A DNA stretch of 64,000 bases from Mycobacterium sp. NBC_00419. Lineage in GTDB: Bacteria > Actinomycetota > Actinomycetes > Mycobacteriales > Mycobacteriaceae. The notes beneath the pieces are model-generated. The model did no database searches and was not told where the DNA came from. It worked only from the letters and a program-made list of their open reading frames with translations. Position numbers and translations under genes: made by a program. Positions 27,540-35,631 of this stretch are shown one piece after another; position 1 is the stretch's first letter; each line of letters begins with the position of its first letter. Location of the stretch: NCBI RefSeq assembly GCF_036023875.1, contig NZ_CP107931.1, positions 4,216,001 to 4,280,000 on the forward strand. The letters run 5' to 3'.

Positions 27540-28589
27540 TTGGGCAGTTCAACCGCCAAAAATTACGATTGTCTTGTGTCGTACGACGGAACCCGCGTGA
27601 TCGAGGGTTATTTCGAATGCCCGGTTCCGTTCGTGGTCACTGCATCTGCGACAGCTGGAATTTATCTCGCTAGTGTGGGCGGGCTTCCCGTCACAGTCAC
27701 GCTGCCTACGGCGAACGACGCCACGATGCATCACAGCGACCTGGCGGAGCCCTCATGGCATTATCCGGGCCGGGACGGTTCGCTGAGTCGCCTGCCTGAA
27801 TTGGCCCCCTTTTGGGGGCGCGTCGTGGTCTGGGCCGACAACCACACAACTCCAAAAGCGTTAAGCATCAGTCGATTTAAGATCGCCACCGACGCGACCG
27901 GAGACGACAATGCGGTCCGGGAGGTCGGCCGCCAACTCGCCGAAGCGGCACCTGCCTGGTGGTCGGCCGTCAGTGCTTGGATCGAAATCCTGTACGGCCA
28001 GGATCTCTCGCGCCTGGGCCCGGTGGAACCTGGCCTACGGTTCAACAACACCACACTGTGGACACGGCTCTACAATCTGCACGGCCACCCAATCCGTGAA
28101 GGCCACGTGCTACCGGTGGGCTCGAGCGCCATCGGACTCGTATGGCCAAACTATGCCCCGATCGATTCCGCACAGTTGCAGCAGTGCATCGCCTTGGCCG
28201 ATCAACACGGGCCACCGCCCACCGAGTGGCTAATAATCCGCGACGCGCGTTCGTTGTACGCAGGACAGGACTTTCGTCGGGCGGTGCTCGATGCTGGTTT
28301 GGCTGCCGAGTTGGCAGTTACGCAGCTGATCTCGGCTCATCTGCGCGCGAACGGTCAGACCGGTGAAGGTATCGAGGGCGTCCTGCGTAAGCATCGCATG
28401 CTGGGGCGCCGGTGCGACTACTGGATCCGCGACTGTGGAGGAACGCTGCCAGGTAACTATGACCGTCGGCTCCTTGCTCGCCGCAACGCCGCCACGCACA
28501 CTGGCTACGCGCCGCCTCCGGACGACGTCCGCGACGCAATCGCAGTAGCCGCCGAGATCGTGGCCCAGGCCGTACCTGTTCCCGGCTAA
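27540..28589 (+). CDS. Third HEPN-domain protein (HEPN3)
   Basis: About 349 aa, starting at TTG 27540 or GTG 27576; the frame is open much further upstream inside HEPN2, where it is not coding. The C-terminal HEPN motif RNAATH is at about residues 315-320 in LARRNAATHTG. The helix before it (AVLDAGLAAELAVTQLISA) fits the HEPN four-helix fold. The N-terminal part (VIEGYFECPVPFVVTASA) is beta-rich and unlike HEPN1/2. It starts 48 nt after HEPN2 and ends 63 nt before the ATPase gene, so the three look co-transcribed. Function unknown. Confidence 0.66.
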   Translation: MGSSTAKNYDCLVSYDGTRVIEGYFECPVPFVVTASATAGIYLASVGGLPVTVTLPTANDATMHHSDLAEPSWHYPGRDGSLSRLPELAPFWGRVVVWADNHTTPKALSISRFKIATDATGDDNAVREVGRQLAEAAPAWWSAVSAWIEILYGQDLSRLGPVEPGLRFNNTTLWTRLYNLHGHPIREGHVLPVGSSAIGLVWPNYAPIDSAQLQQCIALADQHGPPPTEWLIIRDARSLYAGQDFRRAVLDAGLAAELAVTQLISAHLRANGQTGEGIEGVLRKHRMLGRRCDYWIRDCGGTLPGNYDRRLLARRNAATHTGYAPPPDDVRDAIAVAAEIVAQAVPVPG

Positions 28590-28652
28590 ATCCTTTGGTT
28601 CTGAGGCAGGAGCATTTGGCTGGCAAGCTTCTGAACAACGTCACGATGAGGT

Positions 28653-31523
28653 ATGGCATTCAAGAGTCGACACCGAAGATTTCCGGCACACGGCTGTTCG
28701 AAATTGCCTAGAAACTTGCTGGTTTTGTCGCACGCTGCTGGGATGATGCACGCCATGCGTGCTGAAGCGTGGCAGGTGATTAATCGAACGAGCCCCGTCG
28801 TTCTGGTCACTGGTGATAGCGGAACGGGAAAGTCTTCGGTGCTTCGCTCCACTATCGCGGAGTATTCGGACGCCGTCGTGGCTCCACCCGTTGCCGTCTG
28901 CCTTTTCGATAGCGGAGCACTGCAATCGGCCATCATGGACGTTCTTGCGGACGCGATCGCGATTGCTCAACCAGGGCAATCGAAATGGGGCGCTCTCGCG
29001 AAGCAGCTTCGCTACGCCACAAGCGAGGCCGCCGTCGAAATCGGGAAGGGCCTCGCCGAGGCCCTCGTCAGCGAGGTGTTTGAACTAGCGAAGGCCAAGC
29101 TGGGCGAAAATGTCGGCAAGGGCTTGGCGAAGTTCATCAAGTCCCTCAAGAAAGACAAATCCGGAGAACTCCGGCGGACGCTTCGCGCTCATTCAGATGC
29201 AAACATCGTGCGGATGCTGGTCAAAATTGCTGACGAAGTTGCTACCTCGATCGGTCGCGACATCGTTATAACCCTCGACGAAGGGAACCGGTTAGCTGAC
29301 GACGATCAACGGATCTTGGCGTCGGTGGCGGCAAACCCTGCCAAGAGGGCCCGCATTGTGGTCGCGTGGTCCACGGCAGAAGCCGAGTCCATTGCGGGCT
29401 TGACGAGGCTCCGCAGGCTTGGGGTCGCCGAAGTGGAAGTGAGCGGTCTGAGCCGAGGCGACATCCGGAGGTGGCTGGCGACCGAGGGCCACGCTGATCA
29501 ATCAGACGAAGTCTACGCATTGACCGCGGGCTTTCCGCTTCTTGTCGAGGGCCTGATCACGCACCTACGCAGCGGTGGTCGCATAGATCGCTATTCCGCG
29601 CCCACGTTATTCAACGAGGTGCTCAGCGACGCGCTCTCCCGTCTACCTCAGGATGCACACCATGCGGCACGCAAGCTTTGTGCATTCCCCGCACCGCTAC
29701 CCGACTATGACATCCCTGCCTATCTCGACGTCGATGTCACCGGCTGGGGCGTCATCCGCGAAGCCCTTGAACGTGAACGAGTTTTCTCCGTGGAGTCGAC
29801 AGATGGCACTTGGTTTCACGAGGCGCGACGCAAGTACTTGTGGGACAACGTACTTACCACTGCCGAGCGCAATGCAATTGGCCAAGCTGCCTACACCAAA
29901 CTGGTGGCCGAACATCGCCGCCAGCAGGAGGTAGGCCTCTTCGGAATGTACCGCCAGATCGCCTTTCTGGCCGCTTACGCCGTCGACAGCCAGGCCGCCA
30001 ATCCGGCACTCGCCTCGATCATCGCTATGGACACCGACCAGTTAGCGGTTCTGGCTGCCGTGATCGAACTGGAAAATGTCGGATTAGGCTCGCCCACGCC
30101 AGCGGATCAAGTGGTGATCCACGCCCACAGCGCGTTTGGTGCTGATCGCCACCGGGCGCTGAAAGCGCTGCCCGCACTCGTCGGCCTTGGTTTCGTCGAA
30201 CTCGACGAGGTGCCGCGTGCAGACATCGACCGTTCAGAATCGACTGTTGAACTTTGTCTCGATGATGAGGCCCGAGTTGTGGCACTCGGCCAGATCCAAT
30301 CTGTCTTGGCTCAGCCGGCGGTGCCGAATCTGGTTAATCATGTGGTCAGGACGCATATGGAGTCTGTCCGGCTGGAGTCCTACATGGTCGTTAGCCAGGC
30401 GGGCCAGGCCGACGTCTTGGATATCATCGCGAAGGCAAACCTATTCCGCGCCCCGGCAGCCTTAATGCGAGTTGGTGATCCGCTGTTGGGAGTTTGGCTG
30501 CGGTACGGACAGCAGCCTGTCACCGTTGTTGCAGTCTTCAACAACGCCGGTGACCGAATGAGGGCCGAGCAGGAGATCGCCAATCTGAAAGGCTCTTCAT
30601 TCGGTAGAAAATTGTTGGTGCAGGGTCTCTTTCACGATCCGACTCATACCATCGCCTCGTTGAGATTCCTGCGTGCTGCAGAATTTGCCACGGGATTACA
30701 GGTAGGTACTGACGGTCAGCGCTACTCGCTGCGCAACTCGGCCCCGCTGACGATGGCAGAGTTCGCTCAGCGGCAGGTCGATTTGCTTGGGCTACTTCAG
30801 GTCCATACCAACGAACTGGAACGCGGTGTGTATGGTCTGACTCGGCCGCGAGGTATAGCTATCGCGCGGGGGGACCAAACAGAACACAAAATAGAAGTCT
30901 TTGGGGCAGCACACGTCTATCCAATGGTCTTCGATCAGATCGAGCATATTCTGGCCAGCGGTTCGTTGATTTCAGCTCAAGTTGAACTTGCGTTAGATCT
31001 TTCGCCGGAATGTACGACGAGGTTCTTCACCACCCAAAGGTGGCAGGGGGACCGCACGCACGATCCGGTGATAGAAGCGCTTAGCGGTCTGCGTATACAC
31101 GCTGAGAGGTTCAACACCCGTCAACCGCGGACACAAGTGCATCTGCAAAGGCATCGACTGCGCGCCGAACTAAAAGCGGCGCATATCCGCGATCAGCAAC
31201 TAGCCCGGCAAATGGCTGAGAACATCACCATCGGTGGGCGACGCGGGCCACGTCCTCAGCGTGCGCTTCGCCTCGCGATCTACGGTCGCGGACCGACCCA
31301 TCGACTCGAACAGCGCGGTGCGGTTTGTGCCTGGCCGATCGGTGATCCGGAAGACGTCCAAATCGAATTCATTTCGGGCGAACCAGCTCAAACGGCAGAA
31401 GCGTTATATGCCCGCGCATTTGGAACCGATGCGGATGCGACTGATCTGTACGCAGGCAGGCTTTCTGCGGTCCTTGCTTACCTCCTTGGGTTCGCCGAGA
31501 ATGAGATCGAAGTTCGTGAATAG
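28653..31523 (+). CDS. STAND-like P-loop ATPase, large (956 aa)
   Basis: Walker A GDSGTGKSS is at residues about 54-62 and Walker B DIVITLDE at about 203-210, followed by a sensor-like IVVAWSTAE. This is a STAND or AAA-type signalling ATPase layout. The C-terminal 600 residues (winged-helix-like near 500, then unrecognised) are probably the sensor. I do not recognise a nuclease or TIR effector in it, so the neighbouring HEPN proteins may be the effectors. The ATG at 28653 has a weak SD; MMHAM at 28743 is an alternative. It is the last gene of the HEPN2-HEPN3 operon. Confidence 0.72.
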   Translation: MAFKSRHRRFPAHGCSKLPRNLLVLSHAAGMMHAMRAEAWQVINRTSPVVLVTGDSGTGKSSVLRSTIAEYSDAVVAPPVAVCLFDSGALQSAIMDVLADAIAIAQPGQSKWGALAKQLRYATSEAAVEIGKGLAEALVSEVFELAKAKLGENVGKGLAKFIKSLKKDKSGELRRTLRAHSDANIVRMLVKIADEVATSIGRDIVITLDEGNRLADDDQRILASVAANPAKRARIVVAWSTAEAESIAGLTRLRRLGVAEVEVSGLSRGDIRRWLATEGHADQSDEVYALTAGFPLLVEGLITHLRSGGRIDRYSAPTLFNEVLSDALSRLPQDAHHAARKLCAFPAPLPDYDIPAYLDVDVTGWGVIREALERERVFSVESTDGTWFHEARRKYLWDNVLTTAERNAIGQAAYTKLVAEHRRQQEVGLFGMYRQIAFLAAYAVDSQAANPALASIIAMDTDQLAVLAAVIELENVGLGSPTPADQVVIHAHSAFGADRHRALKALPALVGLGFVELDEVPRADIDRSESTVELCLDDEARVVALGQIQSVLAQPAVPNLVNHVVRTHMESVRLESYMVVSQAGQADVLDIIAKANLFRAPAALMRVGDPLLGVWLRYGQQPVTVVAVFNNAGDRMRAEQEIANLKGSSFGRKLLVQGLFHDPTHTIASLRFLRAAEFATGLQVGTDGQRYSLRNSAPLTMAEFAQRQVDLLGLLQVHTNELERGVYGLTRPRGIAIARGDQTEHKIEVFGAAHVYPMVFDQIEHILASGSLISAQVELALDLSPECTTRFFTTQRWQGDRTHDPVIEALSGLRIHAERFNTRQPRTQVHLQRHRLRAELKAAHIRDQQLARQMAENITIGGRRGPRPQRALRLAIYGRGPTHRLEQRGAVCAWPIGDPEDVQIEFISGEPAQTAEALYARAFGTDADATDLYAGRLSAVLAYLLGFAENEIEVRE

Positions 31524-31800
31524 ATGCCAGAACATCTGATCATTGATCAGCCGGGTATCGACGTCGTTTAGGCCTGGTCCAGCACTCGGCAAGCCAGGTC
31601 CACGCGCAGTGGCGGCTAGTGGAGCACGGCGTGATGAGGAGGCAGCGTTAACCGTTCACCGCGGGAACACACTTCACGCGTCACCCTATGCCGGGGTCGA
31701 ACTACACGGACTCAACCAACCGACCGGATGGCTTTCTTCAATTGGGGCGCGCCAGGTGCAGGATGTGGTCAAGCGGCTGGATAGACGACAGCTGGGCATA
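31524..31800. other. Short gap with a 7-bp inverted repeat
   Basis: Gene-free between convergent genes. ctgatca-t-tgatcag (31536-31550) lies 13 nt past the ATPase stop; it is too short and lacks a U-tract to call a terminator. Small ORFs here have no coding support. Confidence 0.3.
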
Positions 31801-33375
31801 TCAGCTTTGTTCATTTAGCGGTGACGGCCAGTCGGGTTTGAGGTCGAAAACTTCGGCCGCCGTCGTCGATGCGTCGGTGCGCGCGATGCTGCCGCGGCTG
31901 CCAATAGCTACTGTGGCGAATGGCGGCACGGGCGGCAATGGGTTTAGTGCCCAGGGGTTGATCCATAGTTCGGGAAGCTTCGACGTAATCCGCCATGCCC
32001 GCATCGCGTCACCGAACAGTACAGCTGATATGCGGCTGCCTCGCGGGTCTGTCTCTGAGCGCCAATATCCGTCCGTCCCGTTTACGAAGTGTGTAGCGTC
32101 CAAGCGGTTCTCATCCCGAGGGATCGAGAGTTCAATTGATCCGAAAAGCGCTTGTCTCAGTTCGTATTCGTCAAATTGGTTCCAGGTTGTGATCGCCACG
32201 ACGAGTGGTTTATCGAGAGTGTTGTATTTTCCGCCCTTCTTGTTCAGAGTCTTCTGTAGTTGCTCAATGTCTCTGCTGAATTGAGCTGGTTTTGTTGGGT
32301 AGATCGCGATCAACCGCCGAGGGATACCGCGGCGGTCAGGCCGCACAGGCACAGCGGTGTAGTCGAGGATCCAGTCGTCCGCTTCTAATCGAGTGTGGGG
32401 CAACGGGTGCCCGGCACCGTGTTCGGCAATGACGCGGTCAGCGTCGAGACTCGCGAGCCATTTCTCTAGTGGACCGATGATCTTCCGCGCCGCAGGTCGG
32501 TGCTGGCCCTGGCTTGGTATCTCGAGGTCGATCATGAAGTCTGGGTTTTTGGCATCGTTGACGCGATCGCATACCCAGCTCCAGGCGTCTGTATCGATAT
32601 CGCCGTTGAACACCACGGCCGCTTCGACATACATGCTCAACGAGCCTTTGCGAACAAGGAAATCTGGTCTAGTGCTACTACGGCTGCTGGGCAGTTTGGG
32701 TTCAACTTCGATGTCGTATCCCAGGCGATCAAAGAGAGTGAATACGTACAGCTCCCACCATGCGGGAAGATGCTGATGCTCGTCAGTCTTTCTGAGGCGG
32801 CCGACCAGTGCGGTCTTGTGCTCTGAAGGAAAAGCCGAGTACCAGTTTTCAAGTTCATCTCGCACCCGATCCCAGGTCGCGCCCGCGCGTCGATCCAGGA
32901 AGGCAAATGACGACTCAAGATGGCGCCCGGGACTGTCGTCGGAGCGAGTCGAATTGTCGAAGAGCTTGAGGCTAGTTTGCGCGCTGTCTACGGTGTCGGA
33001 TAGTTGGCTGATTCGCTGTGGTGAGACGTGGAGTAGATCGCCAGCGTCCCGCACGGGAACCCCAGCATCGCTCAATTCGTTGACCAACGCTTCAGTTCGA
33101 TCTTGCGCTTTCTTAGTCAAACTGGCGGCGGCCGTACGCATGTCGATGAGTTCCTGTGCAGCTTCTTGCACGTCGCCCAACCCGGGCACGCTAACGCTAA
33201 CTACATCCACCGAAACGTCCTCGAGGGGCGTACCGGTAGTTACCGCAATCCATTCGCGGCCCATCAACTCGGCTTCGGACAAGCGGCGCGCTTGGGTGAG
33301 ACCGTCGAATTCGGGGATGTGCACCATCCACCAGCGGCCGTCGCGTTCGATCTTGATTTTGTATTCGCGCTTCAT
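31801..33375 (-). CDS. HicB-like antitoxin fused to HTH and PD-(D/E)XK-like nuclease region
   Basis: A 524-aa protein. Residues 1-70 (MKREYKIKIERDGRWWMVHI, PEFDGLTQAR, SEAELMGREWI) form a HicB antitoxin fold. Residues 96-128 look like an HTH (AGDLLHVSPQRISQLSDTVD). Residues 200-260 contain the pattern of a restriction-type PD-(D/E)XK core: Glu208 in WWELYVF, then RPDFLV (Asp238) and YVEA (Glu251, with Ala where Lys is usual). The remaining 260 residues are unrecognised. It overlaps hicA by 4 nt, so toxin and fusion are translationally coupled. I read it as an antitoxin that has acquired a nuclease-like arm. Whether the nuclease is active is open because the Lys is absent. Confidence 0.66.
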   Translation of the reverse strand: MKREYKIKIERDGRWWMVHIPEFDGLTQARRLSEAELMGREWIAVTTGTPLEDVSVDVVSVSVPGLGDVQEAAQELIDMRTAAASLTKKAQDRTEALVNELSDAGVPVRDAGDLLHVSPQRISQLSDTVDSAQTSLKLFDNSTRSDDSPGRHLESSFAFLDRRAGATWDRVRDELENWYSAFPSEHKTALVGRLRKTDEHQHLPAWWELYVFTLFDRLGYDIEVEPKLPSSRSSTRPDFLVRKGSLSMYVEAAVVFNGDIDTDAWSWVCDRVNDAKNPDFMIDLEIPSQGQHRPAARKIIGPLEKWLASLDADRVIAEHGAGHPLPHTRLEADDWILDYTAVPVRPDRRGIPRRLIAIYPTKPAQFSRDIEQLQKTLNKKGGKYNTLDKPLVVAITTWNQFDEYELRQALFGSIELSIPRDENRLDATHFVNGTDGYWRSETDPRGSRISAVLFGDAMRAWRITSKLPELWINPWALNPLPPVPPFATVAIGSRGSIARTDASTTAAEVFDLKPDWPSPLNEQS

Positions 33376-33587
33376 TTTTCTTCCTCTACGGCTCGCCGCG
33401 CATCGGCTATCGCCTGGTTGACCTTCCGGACAACGCCAGGCGAGATCGTGCGATGGCCATCAGGAAGAGTCACCCACGGCCCCGACGGGTGATTCCACTT
33501 GGCGTGGCTGCCTTCTGCCTCAGTACGGCTGAAGCCCGCCTTGCGGAGGCGTTTGACCGCTTCCCGGGTGGGCTCTTCCTTGACCAT
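33372..33587 (-). CDS. hicA: HicA toxin (mRNA interferase)
   Basis: A 71-aa dsRBD-fold toxin that cleaves mRNA. The catalytic His is in the GSHAKW motif after LRKAGFSRTEAE, and SPGVVRKVNQAI forms the C-terminal helix. The ATG at 33587 is preceded by an AT-rich promoter with repeats. Its stop overlaps the ATG of the hicB-fusion gene (ATGA, 33372-33375). Toxin-antitoxin order hicA-hicB is the standard one. Confidence 0.86.
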   Translation of the reverse strand: MVKEEPTREAVKRLRKAGFSRTEAEGSHAKWNHPSGPWVTLPDGHRTISPGVVRKVNQAIADARRAVEEEK

Positions 33588-33594
33588 AATTGTA

Positions 33595-33634
33595 GTCTAG
33601 TCAACTAGATGGATTTAAGTAAAGTGGACTAGAC
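33595..33634. promoter_or_regulatory. Operator-like repeats upstream of hicA
   Basis: gtctagtc (33595-33602) and its exact inverse gactagac (33627-33634) flank an internal copy, tctagt-ca-actaga (33596-33609). The sites lie just upstream of the hicA start at 33587, in the 79 bp before the divergent gene at 33667, so one regulator could control both. Autorepression by the HicB part is inferred. Confidence 0.6.
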
Positions 33635-33666
33635 AATCATGGCCGCAAACGCGCATACTGGTCCGC

Positions 33667-34467
33667 GTGCATCATTTAGCGGAGCTGAAGGAGCAAGAAC
33701 GGGCCGCCTGCGTCATCGCCGAACGCAGCCTCGGTGTCGTCGCCGAACCGTGGGACAAGGACGGACTTCAGGGCGTCCCCGACGCTCGGCTGCACTTTGC
33801 AGACGGCCGGACCGCTGCGTTCGAGGTAACCGAACTCGTGCATCAGCCAGCGAAACACACCGAGGCTCTGCTGGCCCGCGATGGCCATACTTGGTCGACA
33901 CCTGGAAAATGGTGGTGGACCATCAATGTGGGCTCACCTCAGGACGTCCCTCGATTGAGCAGGGTGTACGAGCAAATCATTCTCGCCTGTGAGTCCGCCG
34001 GCGTTCACCATCCGACCCAAATCGCTTGGGGCCCAAATGCTGACAAAGATGTGCGTTGGCTCGTGGAGGAGTCGTCGTGCTCGATGACAGGGCATCCAGA
34101 AGCGGACGCCCCGTACGTGATGGTGGTGCCGAAAGCTCATGGCGGCGCGGTCGACACCAAGTTAACTGGCTTAATCGAGGCGCTCGCCGAGTCATTTGCG
34201 CAGCAATCGCACATTGTTCCGCACTTCGAGAAGCTGCATCGAGCAGACGCGGATGAGCGCCACCTGTTCGTCCCTGTTCACCACACCGGTGTAAACGCCA
34301 GCGTGTCCCTCGGTCTTATGTTCCACAGCGATGCCCTGCCGTCAGACCCGCCTCCTGTGCCCGAGTACATCGACGCACTGTGGCTCGCCCCCCAGTTTTC
34401 TCGACGCGTGCTGTTGTGGACCCGCGATGCGGGCTGGCGGAATCTATACCCGTACGAAGAAGTTTGA
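33667..34467 (+). CDS. Uncharacterised protein, possible PD-(D/E)XK-type nuclease fold
   Basis: A 266-aa protein from GTG 33667. The N-terminal part has the order expected for a PD-(D/E)XK core: a helix with ERSLG, then VPDARLHFADGRTAAFEVTE, which gives Asp and Glu at the usual spacing but Thr instead of Lys. The middle part has WWWTINVG, and the end is Trp- and Pro-rich (LWLAPQFSRRVLLWTRDAGW). I do not know the family. It is divergent from hicA across the operator and is the last gene before the right end. Confidence 0.55.
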   Translation: MHHLAELKEQERAACVIAERSLGVVAEPWDKDGLQGVPDARLHFADGRTAAFEVTELVHQPAKHTEALLARDGHTWSTPGKWWWTINVGSPQDVPRLSRVYEQIILACESAGVHHPTQIAWGPNADKDVRWLVEESSCSMTGHPEADAPYVMVVPKAHGGAVDTKLTGLIEALAESFAQQSHIVPHFEKLHRADADERHLFVPVHHTGVNASVSLGLMFHSDALPSDPPPVPEYIDALWLAPQFSRRVLLWTRDAGWRNLYPYEEV

Positions 34468-35035
34468 CCACACGTGAGGCCTCTTGCAGAACCGGTGCCA
34501 CCGAGATCATCCGGCGGCAGTCGCGGCGGGTGTGAGGGCGCGACGGCGCAAGAGACAGAACCGGCGCATGAAACTCATCCTCATGCCGGACGCATCGAGG
34601 CTGTACCGAGAACAGTCGACGCTTAACCTGGCGTTGGCGCAGCCGCGCATGGGCGCCCGGCATCTGCAGATGTCTCATTCGCCCGGTTAGGTTCGGCTCC
34701 GTGGCGCATGTCCGGGAACGATCGACTGATAGCAGCCCTGAGCGATGCCGGAAGACCGTCTTCCCTCATGGTTGAGCACAGTGGGGGAGCACTTGCTTGA
34801 GCGGTGCAATCTGGTAGCAAAGATTCGGCTGTGTTTGCCGGCGCCGCGCCGCCGCAGGGCCCTCTCTCCAGCTAACGCGCAAACGCAAAGACTTCGGATT
34901 TGGGAACGGATTTGGGAACAAAACCCTCCGAAACGGGTCGAAATCGATGAGTCGCCCTGAAACACCCCGAAATGTCAATAGCTATTTACCTGCATAAACG
35001 AGACTTAACGGACCTAGCAAACTATTGAGACGACA
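34468..35035. other. Right end of the element, no convincing gene
   Basis: About 570 bp. The only clear content is the tandem arm-site repeats (34899-34922) and the approach to attR. ORFs in this stretch have no recognisable products or start signals. Confidence 0.45.
34899..34922 (+). repeat. Tandem 12-bp repeats, probable integrase arm sites (right)
   Basis: atttgggaacgg (34899-34910) directly followed by atttgggaacaa (34911-34922), sharing the 10-bp core atttgggaac with the left pair at 15617-15640. Located 114 bp inside attR, both pairs in the same orientation. Confidence 0.75.
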
Positions 35036-35079
35036 GCTCATAACCCAGAGGTCGCAGGTTCGAATCCTGTCCCCGCTAC
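35036..35079 (+). repeat. attR, right 44-bp direct repeat (tRNA 3' part)
   Basis: Exact copy of the 3' 44 bases of tRNA-fMet without its 5' half, so it is not a tRNA gene. Together with attL it defines the element. Confidence 0.93.
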
Positions 35080-35085
35080 TAATCG

Positions 35086-35118
35086 AAACGGCCCTCGGAG
35101 ATTCTCCGGGGGCTGTTT
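35086..35118 (+). terminator. Copy of the tRNA-fMet terminator next to attR
   Basis: Stem aaacggccctcgg pairs with ccgggggctgttt with two G-U wobbles, ending in tttt. It begins with the same 15 bases as the terminator at 15575-15610 and is probably the original chromosomal terminator of the tRNA. Confidence 0.65.
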
Positions 35119-35289
35119 TCGTGGGCGGTGGGCACATGAGGCGGTCCGACTATCGAGCTGGAGCGGCCCCAAGAGTGGTCAACACAGACTATTTCGCCTT
35201 GCCACCCGGCACTTCGCGCCATCCGAGTTTGCGATCACTCCTTGACGAGAGCGATCTGCTGTCGGTCGCCGCATGCAAAATAGTGAGCC

Positions 35290-35628
35290 ATGACACGGTG
35301 CATTGAGTTCCGGGACGACGACACCGGTTTCCTCGCTTGGCTCGCTGCACATCAAGAGGGCTACGTAATCAACATCGCGCGAAGCCATAACACGAGCCAA
35401 GCGCGCTTGCACCTGGCCAGCTGCCGGACTATCGGTAATGGAACTCCCATGGGAAGCAGTTGGACCGGACCATACGTGAAGGTGTGCTCAGAGCATCGAG
35501 CCGACATCGAGCAGTGGGCGGCCGAGACGGTGGGACAGTCGATCGACCCGTGCGGTACTTGCTGCCCCAGTGACGTTGCCGCCCGGCCCGCCGCAACCAG
35601 GCTCGCCGAGCAGGCGGTCGAGGCCTAG
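35290..35628 (+). CDS. Small actinobacterial Cys-containing domain protein
   Basis: A 112-aa protein. The pattern FLAWLAAHQEGYVINIARS, LHLASCRTI, AYVKVC-like (GPYVKVC) and CGTCCPSD recurs as a stand-alone or fused domain in actinobacterial accessory genes, often next to endonucleases. The Cys residues in SCRT and CGTC suggest a zinc-binding knuckle. Its role is unknown. The next gene begins 4 nt after its stop, so the two are coupled. Confidence 0.65.
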   Translation: MTRCIEFRDDDTGFLAWLAAHQEGYVINIARSHNTSQARLHLASCRTIGNGTPMGSSWTGPYVKVCSEHRADIEQWAAETVGQSIDPCGTCCPSDVAARPAATRLAEQAVEA

Positions 35629-35631
35629 ATC

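Larger units (their letters stand above)
15570..35079. mobile_element. Integrative element of about 19.5 kb in tRNA-fMet
   Basis: Bounded by the 44-bp core repeats and encoding on one side integrase and excisionase, a MobF relaxase (broken), toxin-antitoxin pairs and a multi-gene defence-like cargo. No structural phage genes, replication initiator or conjugation channel genes are visible, so it is probably a mobilisable or decayed integrative element rather than a prophage. Codon use in 23-31 kb is noticeably less GC-biased than the flanks, which supports transfer. Confidence 0.9.

Noticed and set aside
31536..31550. Inverted repeat ctgatca-t-tgatcag as a terminator
   Set aside because: Seven-base arms, one-base loop and no T-run; too weak to call.
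34484..34965. ORFs near the right end of the element
   Set aside because: No start signals and no recognisable product; region carries arm sites instead.
35036..35079. A second tRNA-fMet gene
   Set aside because: Only the 3' 44 bases are present; no D-arm or 5' acceptor strand, so it is an attachment site.
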